Shown: positions 1 to 5,796 of the stretch, piece by piece
How positions within the stretch are numbered: position 1 is the stretch's first letter
Layout: each line of letters begins with the position of its first letter
Assembly: GCA_030613445.1 (NCBI GenBank)
Contig: JAUWLY010000191.1
Span: 1-5,973, forward strand
Direction: 5' to 3'
Length of the DNA stretch: 5,973 nt
Source of the DNA: Candidatus Stahliibacteriota bacterium
Lineage (GTDB): Bacteria > Hydrothermota > Tepidihabitantia > SM23-42
The notes under the pieces: generated by a model
Told to the model about the DNA's origin: nothing
The model's database searches: none
The model's input: only the letters and a program-made list of their open reading frames with translations
Program-made: the position numbers and the translations under genes

Positions 1-2
1 TA

Positions 3-422
3 AAGCAGGGAGCTAGTGAAGCGTCGGCCCAATTGTTGACTGATGCGATTGATAGATTTCCCAGATTCCCGGTTTTCAAGAATAACCTTGCCGTACTCTA
101 CGAGAGCATTGATAAACCAGGAGATGCCGAAAAGCTCTATAGGCAAGCTCTTGAAACAAATCCCGGAGATGAAGTCGTGTGCCAGAATCTTGCTGACTTT
201 TATTATGAAGCTCAGATTCTAGGTGCCGCTAAAGAATTGTATGAGAAGATACCAGATGAAAACAGAGATTGGCAGATCTTGTTCAAACTGGGTAATATAT
301 CATTGCGTCAGGGCAATTCGGGTAGTGCCATGGATTTTTGGCAACGAGCTCAGCAATTGAATCCATCAGAAGAAATTATTGCACGTAACATCAAAGTGTT
401 GAAGAAATCGGGTGGGAAATAG
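3..422 (+). CDS. TPR-repeat protein, 3' part only (5' end outside the window)
   Basis: This is the C-terminal end of a tetratricopeptide-repeat protein, a helical scaffold for protein-protein contacts. The frame is open to the left edge, giving 139 visible residues. A TTG at 33 could serve as a start, but it has no ribosome-binding site and the residues before it (EASAQ, continuing into LLTDAIDRFP) already look like the second helix of a TPR, so I read the gene as truncated by the window. Three further repeats follow at about visible residues 23-56 (NNLAVLYE, then AEKLYRQALETNP), 57-89 (NLADFYYEA, then AKELYEKIPD, a degenerate unit) and 90-124 (KLGNISLRQG, then AMDFWQRAQQLNP). No enzymatic domain is visible. 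Its last 11 bases overlap the cheR start, so it is probably co-transcribed and perhaps translationally coupled with cheR. A role in chemotaxis is inferred from position only; the part to the left could carry another domain. Confidence 0.85.
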   Translation, partial: KQGASEASAQLLTDAIDRFPRFPVFKNNLAVLYESIDKPGDAEKLYRQALETNPGDEVVCQNLADFYYEAQILGAAKELYEKIPDENRDWQILFKLGNISLRQGNSGSAMDFWQRAQQLNPSEEIIARNIKVLKKSGGK

Positions 423-1206
423 CTTTCAGAATCTGATCAGGTACATTGGGCAGAAGACCTCATTTAGATGCCAGAATTATAAAGAAAAACCACTCAAACG
501 GCGTATCAGGGTTAGAATGAGGGCATTGAAGATCAAAGATTTTGTGGATTATGAAGTCTACCTGAGAGCCAATGATACTGAATTGGGTAAATTGGTGGAA
601 ACGCTGACGATAAATCTCTCGTATTTTTTCCGAAACCTTGAGACTTTTTTCTTTTTGAAGGATTATGTATTCCCGGAGCTTAAAAAAAAGAAAGCCGATT
701 TGGTTTTCTGGAGCGCTGGATGCGCACAAGGTGAGGAGCCGTATTCTCTGGCAATCATTGCTGCGGAGAGTAGAATGCTTGAGAGCGTGAAGATATATGG
801 TACTGACATAGACGGCAGGGTGTTGGATGTTGCACACCACGGGTTATACTCAGACATAGCTTTGCAATATACTCCAGAAGATCTACAGAGGAAATACTTC
901 AAGCGTGTTCCCGGTGGTTGGTTGATCGATAGTAGGTTGCAAGAGCGGCTTAGATTCCTGAATATTGATCTTTTTGCGATCCCTCCTTTCGGACCATGTG
1001 ATTTGATAATGTGCCGGAATGTGTTGATCTATCTTGGCCGAGATGCCCAGTCAACTATCCTAAGATATTTCTACGATCATTTGAAAGCTGATGGATACTT
1101 GGTTATCGGTAAAGTGGAGTTGCTGATAGGTCGTCCTGAGGCGGAGTTGTTCAACACAATTAGCCGAGTGGAACACGTTTACCAGAAAAAAGAAATGCCT
1201 TCATAA
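412..1206 (+). CDS. cheR: CheR, chemotaxis receptor glutamate O-methyltransferase
   Basis: CheR uses S-adenosylmethionine to methylate specific glutamates in the cytoplasmic part of methyl-accepting chemotaxis proteins, the adding arm of sensory adaptation. At 264 residues it is about the usual single-domain length. The N-terminal helical domain (about 1-75) has the basic LKRRIRVRMR stretch (28-37) and ends in TINLSYFFRN, whose FFR (72-74) matches the family's substrate-side motif. The SAM-binding signature is WSAGCAQGEEPYSLA (100-114), followed by YGTDID (129-134) and DLIMCRNVLIY (197-207), all typical of CheR. The usual G-H-S-E near the C-terminus reads GKVE (233-236), keeping the glutamate. 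GTG at 412 is the first possible start after an in-frame stop at 400-402 and fits the family N-terminus; the ribosome-binding site is weak. It overlaps the TPR gene by 11 bp and sits 36 bases before cheD. No fused TPR or receptor-binding tail is present. Confidence 0.95.
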   Translation: MGNSFQNLIRYIGQKTSFRCQNYKEKPLKRRIRVRMRALKIKDFVDYEVYLRANDTELGKLVETLTINLSYFFRNLETFFFLKDYVFPELKKKKADLVFWSAGCAQGEEPYSLAIIAAESRMLESVKIYGTDIDGRVLDVAHHGLYSDIALQYTPEDLQRKYFKRVPGGWLIDSRLQERLRFLNIDLFAIPPFGPCDLIMCRNVLIYLGRDAQSTILRYFYDHLKADGYLVIGKVELLIGRPEAELFNTISRVEHVYQKKEMPS

Positions 1207-1242
1207 GAGAAGTGGGAAAAGGACAGTGCGGGTTAGCTATTC

Positions 1243-1707
1243 GTGGAGATAAACGAACAAAGGGTTGGTATCGGTGAAGTTAAGGTTGTCCAAGGTAAGC
1301 TTAAACTTGTGGCTGCCGGCGTTGGTTCCTGCATTGTGATAATGCTTTATGATGAGACGAAGAGAATTGGCGGTCTGGCACATTGCCTTTTACCGTTTGG
1401 TGACGATATGAGTCTAAAATATCCACGTAATGCAATAGCCGAGATGCTCAGACAGATGTCATTTAGAGGTGCATCAAAGGGCAAGGTCGTTGCAAAAATA
1501 GTAGGCGGAGCTACAATGTTTGAAGGTTTTAAGCGGCATGGGATTGGTAAACGGAACGTAGCAAAAGCCAGGGAGGAATTGACAAGACTGGACATTTCAA
1601 TAGTCGCGGAAGACGTACTTGGTAACTGGGGTAGATCTATTTCGTTCAATCTTGATAATGGTGAAGTCAAGGTCAGGTCGTATCGGCACGGTGAGAAAAT
1701 TCTATGA
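1243..1707 (+). CDS. cheD: CheD, chemoreceptor glutamine deamidase
   Basis: CheD hydrolyses particular receptor glutamines to glutamates, creating methylation sites; in Bacillus and Thermotoga it also binds and stimulates the CheY-P phosphatase CheC. The 154-residue length is normal. The signature GVGSC (26-30) supplies the nucleophilic Cys30, and IGGLAH (42-47) supplies His47, with the same Cys-to-His spacing (17) as Cys27/His44 in T. maritima CheD. KIVGGATMFEGF (85-96), IGKRNV (101-106) and GNWGR (127-131) are further family blocks. One oddity: the residue six before the Cys, a catalytic Thr (Thr21) in Thermotoga, is Ala24 here (LVAAGVGSC). The start is GTG 1243, the first start codon after an in-frame TAG at 1234-1236; no strong ribosome-binding site precedes it, so translation may be modest or coupled to cheR. 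The order cheR-cheD-cheB is common in bacterial chemotaxis clusters. Identity is certain; activity is likely but not proven, given the Thr change. Confidence 0.94.
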   Translation: MEINEQRVGIGEVKVVQGKLKLVAAGVGSCIVIMLYDETKRIGGLAHCLLPFGDDMSLKYPRNAIAEMLRQMSFRGASKGKVVAKIVGGATMFEGFKRHGIGKRNVAKAREELTRLDISIVAEDVLGNWGRSISFNLDNGEVKVRSYRHGEKIL

Positions 1708-1711
1708 TGAC

Positions 1712-1751
1712 AATGAGGCGCGGATTACACGGAATGAGCGCTGATTGCACG
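1712..1751 (+). repeat. Two-copy imperfect direct repeat in the cheD-cheB gap
   Basis: Copy 1 (1712-1731) reads AATGAG-G-CGCGGATTACACG and copy 2 (1733-1751) reads AATGAG-CGCTGATTGCACG. They match at 17 of 19 positions once one extra G in copy 1 is skipped, with a 21-base period. The repeat lies in non-coding sequence: the cheB frame has stops at 1708, 1714 and 1735. It could be two binding sites on the same face of the helix (21 bases is about two turns), or a remnant of a dispersed intergenic repeat. Function is unknown. Confidence 0.6.
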
Positions 1752-1776
1752 AGGTCCTTCATTTCTGGGATCTCTG

Positions 1777-1795
1777 CGTCATGACAATCATGGCG
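1777..1795 (+). promoter_or_regulatory. Short hairpin abutting the cheB ribosome-binding site
   Basis: Bases 1777-1784 (CGTCATGA) can pair with 1788-1795 (TCATGGCG) around a CAA loop. This gives eight pairs, seven Watson-Crick and one G-U (1779 with 1793). The 3' arm ends in the first G of the GGGG at 1795-1798, the best Shine-Dalgarno candidate for cheB, 8 bases before its ATG. In mRNA this could partly hide the ribosome-binding site or shield the leader. There is no following T-run, so it does not look like an intrinsic terminator. The structure is seen; the regulatory role is inferred. Confidence 0.4.
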
Positions 1796-1806
1796 GGGTA
1801 TGGTAT

Positions 1807-2826
1807 ATGAAAAAAAAGGTGCTGATTGTTGAAGATTCAATTCTGATGCAAAGGGTCATCGGTGACATTATTACCTCGTCTGGAGATTTTGAGATTTGTG
1901 GTTATGCCCGTGATGTAGTCGAAGGGTGGGCGAAATTTAATAAACGGCAGCCTGATGTCGTTACCCTAGATTATGAGCTGCCTGGTGAGAACGGTTTGGT
2001 TTTGCTGAGTAAGATCATGAATTCAAAGCCAACACCTGTTCTTATGCTATCGGCGCATACGAAAGAAGGTGCTGAGTTGACCATCCGTTCATTAGAGATG
2101 GGGGCAGTGGATTTTTTTACAAAACCGTCGGGTCCGATTTCTATTGATCTATATAATTATAGGGCAGATTTGATAGATAAACTGCGGACCGCGAGTCAAG
2201 CAAGGCTTCCCCAAATGCTGGTGCGCAAGGTTCGGGAGAAAGTATCGGCATTTCGGGAGCTTTATGTTGGTATCGCTGCATCGACCGGTGGTGTACGTGC
2301 GCTCAACTATATTATTCCTTCACTTCCAGCAAAGTGTGGCTTACGAATTATTGTGGTGCAGCATATGCCGAGGTATTTTACTGCCAGTCTTGCCTTGCAT
2401 ATAAATGAACGAGCCAGTATGGTTGTTAGAGAAGCGGCAGACGGCGACTCAATCTCTGATGGAGAAGTTCTTGTTGCACCAGGTGGGCATCATATAAGAG
2501 TCGATAAGACGGGAACCAGAATTGTGTTAAGTGATGAACCAACAAGACATGGCGTTAAACCATCGGCAGATTTTTTATTTGAATCTATGGCAAGAGCCTA
2601 CAAAGAGTCTGCAGTCGCTATTGTTTTGACTGGGATGGGGCGTGACGGTGCCGCCGGGATCAAACTGATTAAGAAAAACAAAGGTGTTATTATTGTTCAA
2701 GACCCGGATGACGCGGTCATCGGGGGGATGCCGCAATCAGCGATAAACACCGGTGTGGTCGATTATGTTCTACCGCTGAATCTAATCCCCGACAAAATTT
2801 TTGAGCACATTACGAAAAAGAAATGA
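1807..2826 (+). CDS. cheB: CheB, receiver-controlled receptor methylesterase/deamidase
   Basis: CheB removes methyl groups from receptor glutamyl methyl esters and can deamidate receptor glutamines; phosphorylation by CheA relieves inhibition by the receiver. The 339 residues show the full two-domain form. The receiver (1 to about 120) has the acidic pair E9-D10, phosphoacceptor D55 in VVTLDYELPGENG, S82 and K106 in FFTKPSG. A linker of about 30 residues leads to the CheB methylesterase domain (from about 150), with catalytic Ser159 in GIAASTGG, His186 in VVQHMP and Asp280 in TGMGRDGAAG. HGVKPSADFLF (248-258) and GGMPQSA near the C-terminus are also typical. ATG 1807 gives a correct receiver N-terminus; GGGG at 1795-1798 is a plausible Shine-Dalgarno, and no ATG, GTG or TTG occurs in frame between it and the stop at 1735. 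The stop overlaps the next gene as ATGA. All key residues are present, so it should be active. It has a real 99-base leader, unlike its neighbours. Confidence 0.96.
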   Translation: MKKKVLIVEDSILMQRVIGDIITSSGDFEICGYARDVVEGWAKFNKRQPDVVTLDYELPGENGLVLLSKIMNSKPTPVLMLSAHTKEGAELTIRSLEMGAVDFFTKPSGPISIDLYNYRADLIDKLRTASQARLPQMLVRKVREKVSAFRELYVGIAASTGGVRALNYIIPSLPAKCGLRIIVVQHMPRYFTASLALHINERASMVVREAADGDSISDGEVLVAPGGHHIRVDKTGTRIVLSDEPTRHGVKPSADFLFESMARAYKESAVAIVLTGMGRDGAAGIKLIKKNKGVIIVQDPDDAVIGGMPQSAINTGVVDYVLPLNLIPDKIFEHITKKK

Positions 2827-3713
2827 AAGAAGAGATAAAGGATCTACAAGAGCAACTCAACGCGTTAGAATATAGAGTTAAACACTTCAAACCTGAAGAT
2901 GACAAACCGATAAGGGATGAAATCAGAAAAATATACGTCGATATTGCGAATGGTCTTAAAGTCCTCACCCATGCTCAGGAAAAACTGAGGGCGGTTGTTC
3001 ATGAGTTTAAGAAGAGCAAGACATCTCGTACTGAAGTTGGCAAATTTTATTCTTTCGTAAAATCACAGACATCAGCGGAGTTGGACCTGGCTACTTTGCT
3101 TGACCGCGCCTGGAACCTTATTGTCATGGAGGATTTTGATGAAGCAATAAAGAGTCTTAAGAGGGTTCTTGATATCGATCCAAAGAATATAAGGGGATTA
3201 GGTTTGATGTGTTTGGCTTTGATGGACAAAGATCAATATGATAATGCAATGATGCATCTGCAAAAGGTCTTGATTATTGAACCTGATAACCCCTTTGCGC
3301 TCAACAACCTGGGCTATATATGTTATAAAAAAGGCATATGGGGTGAGGCTATAGAGCATTTGGTCAAAGCCGCGAAGCAAAGAAAAGACCGAATGGCATC
3401 TCTGTATGCCAACTACTACTTGGGTTTGGTTTACTACGAGCGGTCAATGCTTGATGACGCAGTTAGATTTTTTGAAAAGGCACTCAAGCTTGGGCCAAAT
3501 TTGCAGGAAGCTTATTATTATCTGGGTTTGACCGAGATCAAGCGCTATGAGTTCAAGAAGGCAATCGGCTATTTCGAAAGATGTATCGTGATTGACAGCA
3601 AGTCAAAATACGGCAAACTTAGCAAGATTGAGCGCGATAAGATAAAACCTTTGATTGATAAAAACAAGAATTTGAAGGATTTGAGACATAAGCAATCCAA
3701 TGATAATGAGTAG
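2823..3713 (+). CDS. Coiled-coil plus TPR-repeat protein of unknown role
   Basis: A 296-residue soluble protein with no signal peptide and no recognisable enzymatic domain. Residues 1 to about 65 are highly charged and predicted helical, with a coiled-coil look (EEIKDLQEQLNALEYRVK, then a second helix around 30-64). About five TPR units follow, near 89-122, 123-156, 157-190, 194-226 and 228-261; the clearest are NNLGYICYKKGIWGEAIEHL and YYLGLVYYERSMLDDAVRFF. The tail (about 262-296) is lysine-rich and polar. The start ATG overlaps the cheB stop (ATGA), a classic translationally coupled arrangement, so the two proteins are probably made together. TPR proteins are scaffolds, and TPRs are known to be fused to CheR in proteins such as FrzF of Myxococcus, so a partner role for CheB, CheR or receptors is a reasonable inference. 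It does not resemble a known Che protein, and I assign no function. Confidence 0.9.
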   Translation: MKEEIKDLQEQLNALEYRVKHFKPEDDKPIRDEIRKIYVDIANGLKVLTHAQEKLRAVVHEFKKSKTSRTEVGKFYSFVKSQTSAELDLATLLDRAWNLIVMEDFDEAIKSLKRVLDIDPKNIRGLGLMCLALMDKDQYDNAMMHLQKVLIIEPDNPFALNNLGYICYKKGIWGEAIEHLVKAAKQRKDRMASLYANYYLGLVYYERSMLDDAVRFFEKALKLGPNLQEAYYYLGLTEIKRYEFKKAIGYFERCIVIDSKSKYGKLSKIERDKIKPLIDKNKNLKDLRHKQSNDNE

Positions 3714-4503
3714 AGCGATGCAAAACCGAGAACTCAAACACTATCTGCTCGATGTCATCGATATAGTAAAAAGAGTGGGTGACTATTTATTCAAGAGCGC
3801 TGAGAAGACAAAGCAGGTTCGTTTCAAGGGAGAAGTTGATATTGTAACACAGTTTGATGAAAAGTCTCAGGACATGATCGTTACGGAACTGACAGAGAGA
3901 TATCCCCGATATGGTATACTCAGCGAGGAAGGTATAAGCTGTAATGTCGATGCTCCGTTGAAGTGGATAATCGATCCCCTGGATGGTACAACGAATTTTG
4001 CTCATGGGTTACCGATTTGGACGATTTCCATCGCCCTGGAGGTAACCGGAGATATTTTGCTCGGTGTTGTCTATGACCCGACGCGTCAGGAAATGTTTTT
4101 CGCAATTAAAACCAAGGGTGCGTTCAAGGATAAGAAGAGAATAAAAGTATCTACTATTCGGAAATTAGGCCGCGCGCTTCTTGTCACTGGTTTCCCTTAT
4201 GATATAAGAACCTCAGATGACAACAACTTGGAACACTTTGCCAATTTCGCGATACGTGCTCAGGCTGTGAGACGTTTGGGATCTGCTGCACTGGATCTGT
4301 GCTACACTGCATGCGGTAGATTCGATGCTTATTGGGAACTCAAACTTTCACCGTGGGATCAAGCTGCAGGTTCGTTGATTCTCGAGGAGGCAGGTGGCAG
4401 GATCACTGATTTCAAGGGTCGCAAGTTTGATATCTATGGTGATGAGGTTCTTGGTACAAACGGTCTAATTCACAGTCAAATGATGGAAGTGTTGAAATTG
4501 TAG
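3700..4503 (+). CDS. Inositol-monophosphatase-family phosphatase (SuhB/IMPase-like)
   Basis: A Mg2+-dependent, lithium-sensitive-type sugar phosphatase of the IMPase superfamily, which dephosphorylates myo-inositol-1-phosphate or related substrates such as fructose-1,6-bisphosphate in some thermophiles and archaea. The 267 residues match the usual length. Metal-binding motifs are intact: E76-E77 in ILSEEG, D92 and D95 in WIIDPLDGTTNFAHGLP (89-105), and D220 in SPWDQAAGSLILEEAGG (217-233). The substrate cannot be fixed from sequence. The start is uncertain. ATG 3700 gives a 14 bp overlap with the TPR gene; in-frame ATGs at 3706 and 3718 are equally possible, and 3718, just past the TPR stop, removes only six residues outside the conserved fold. 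None has a strong ribosome-binding site. It is the last gene of the plus-strand block and converges on a minus-strand gene 21 bases further on. A link to chemotaxis is not expected; it is probably a housekeeping passenger. Confidence 0.93.
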   Translation: MIMSRAMQNRELKHYLLDVIDIVKRVGDYLFKSAEKTKQVRFKGEVDIVTQFDEKSQDMIVTELTERYPRYGILSEEGISCNVDAPLKWIIDPLDGTTNFAHGLPIWTISIALEVTGDILLGVVYDPTRQEMFFAIKTKGAFKDKKRIKVSTIRKLGRALLVTGFPYDIRTSDDNNLEHFANFAIRAQAVRRLGSAALDLCYTACGRFDAYWELKLSPWDQAAGSLILEEAGGRITDFKGRKFDIYGDEVLGTNGLIHSQMMEVLKL

Positions 4504-4524
4504 GTTTTTGATTATCGCCAGTCT

Positions 4525-5784
4525 TCAAAATGCATATTTGAATATCAAACCTGCAGCATATTGTCGTCCATTGAGCAAGTATCCATCATAGATTTGTTTG
4601 GTCTCATCGGTTGCATTATGCATGGTTAGAAATATCTTGAAGAGCTTGTATTGGTAGCCAATACTCGGGCTTATCAAAAACAATGCCGGTAGATCATCCG
4701 TTACTCCGTCTCGCGCCGCATAATGTACTGCTTCCGCAGCTATCTCAAAAGGTCCCATCTTTATGCTAACCGAATCACACGCTGCATGTCGGGGAACAAA
4801 TGCAATCGTTGTATCCAACCAATCATATGTGACATGCAAGGAGTTTCTGAAATGCATATTCCTGTATGTGAAGTAATCTTTGACTGTTACGCAGATCTTT
4901 AGTTCCTCGACATTCTCTTCTGTTCGTATAACAAAACCTTCGCCAGGCGCAAGTTTTTCGTACCAATTATTATAAGAGCCACTAATTCGGAAGTTGTGGT
5001 GATAAAGATCTAGCTCAATATCGAGAGCAATGCTGGTTTTGAGACTCTCGCTGGGTATTGATATTCTGTATTGAAGCGGCAGCGCTGGATCAAATTTCTC
5101 TCTTAGTGTTTGTATGATAGGACCGGTTTTGAACCTTGCGCTAACTTTCACCACGGGGTTAAGATATTGTATATTGAACGTCGGTGCTGGAAAACTACCA
5201 GACAACGGTGAACCGATCGCCAGATGCAAATTCCTTATGTGTAATTTACAAGTTAGGTTTGGCTCGAGGTTTTTCCCTGAATAAATGCCGTCAATTTTGA
5301 AGTGAGGCAGGTAGGTGACCCGATCAAAGATAAGGTCTACACAACAACTGTATTCTTGATAATTAAGGCCGTTGATCTGCCAGATATCAGCATTGGTGCC
5401 AGCAAAGATGGTGGCCCACGGTAGGTTCATTACGATATCCAGGGTTGGGTGGAGTAATCGGTATTCATCGCTTCTTTTATGGAAAAGAGCGTTAACCGAT
5501 GGTTTCAAGGAGAGTCGGTTTAGTGGTATTGAGTAGGAAAGCGCACCACTTGCGCTTATTACTGAGTCCCAATCTTCACGTTGATCATACAAGGAGGAAA
5601 AGCTAAAGTTTCTAAACACGATATCACACAAACCGCCAAAATACTGACCTCCGTAACAACTAAACTCAACACTTTGTTCTACTGGTTCTATCCACAAGCG
5701 TGGTTCCGGAAATATTACTTGGGAGAGGTCAGGGATTGGCGGCAGGGAATCAATGCTGACAAGGAAGAATAGGAGTCCTATCAT
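4525..5784 (-). CDS. Probable outer-membrane beta-barrel protein, unrecognised family
   Basis: A 419-residue protein I cannot assign to a named family. The first 15 or so residues (MIGLLFFLVSIDSLPP) are hydrophobic and could be a short signal peptide, although the usual Lys/Arg before the hydrophobic core is missing. The rest has many short stretches of alternating polar and hydrophobic or aromatic residues separated by turns (for example FRISGSYNNWYEKL and YRNMHFRNSLHVTYDW), and it ends in NGRQYAAGLIFKYAF. A terminal Phe and a GR-x-y-x-x-G-l-x-y-x-F ending resemble the last strand of outer-membrane barrels, including TonB-dependent receptors, but no plug domain is seen and the length is short for that family. 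Five cysteines lie before residue 200. The only conventional start is ATG 5784-5782; a stop lies five codons upstream. It begins 12 bases after the mtnA stop on the same strand, so the two are probably co-transcribed. A barrel is inferred, not shown. Confidence 0.8.
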   Translation of the reverse strand: MIGLLFFLVSIDSLPPIPDLSQVIFPEPRLWIEPVEQSVEFSCYGGQYFGGLCDIVFRNFSFSSLYDQREDWDSVISASGALSYSIPLNRLSLKPSVNALFHKRSDEYRLLHPTLDIVMNLPWATIFAGTNADIWQINGLNYQEYSCCVDLIFDRVTYLPHFKIDGIYSGKNLEPNLTCKLHIRNLHLAIGSPLSGSFPAPTFNIQYLNPVVKVSARFKTGPIIQTLREKFDPALPLQYRISIPSESLKTSIALDIELDLYHHNFRISGSYNNWYEKLAPGEGFVIRTEENVEELKICVTVKDYFTYRNMHFRNSLHVTYDWLDTTIAFVPRHAACDSVSIKMGPFEIAAEAVHYAARDGVTDDLPALFLISPSIGYQYKLFKIFLTMHNATDETKQIYDGYLLNGRQYAAGLIFKYAF

Positions 5785-5796
5785 ATATGTTTGCGC

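Noticed and set aside
33..35. TTG as the true start of the first TPR gene
   Set aside because: No ribosome-binding site precedes it and the frame is open to the left edge with TPR-like helix sequence before it, so the gene more likely starts outside the window.
460..902. Minus-strand open frames within cheR
   Set aside because: They lie wholly opposite a strongly conserved cheR frame and their translations show no domain or sensible composition; they are shadows.
1347..1670. Minus-strand open frame of 107 codons opposite cheD
   Set aside because: It is antisense to well-conserved CheD motifs, with no ribosome-binding site or recognisable product.
1745..1773. Possible promoter before cheB (TTGCAC as a -35 box)
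   Set aside because: At the expected spacing the -10 position reads GGATCT, a poor match, and the TTGCAC is part of the repeat copy.
4504..4530. Possible bidirectional terminator between the two convergent genes (TTTTGA and TCAAAA can pair)
   Set aside because: Only six mostly A-T pairs around a long loop, no GC-rich stem, and the sequence is in part the end of the minus-strand gene. It is not a convincing terminator.
5581..5772. Plus-strand 63-codon open frame opposite the start of the barrel-like gene, with an AGGAGG-like sequence nearby
   Set aside because: The AGGAGG (5591-5598) lies inside this frame rather than before its start, the product resembles nothing, and it overlaps the longer minus-strand gene with export-signal features.
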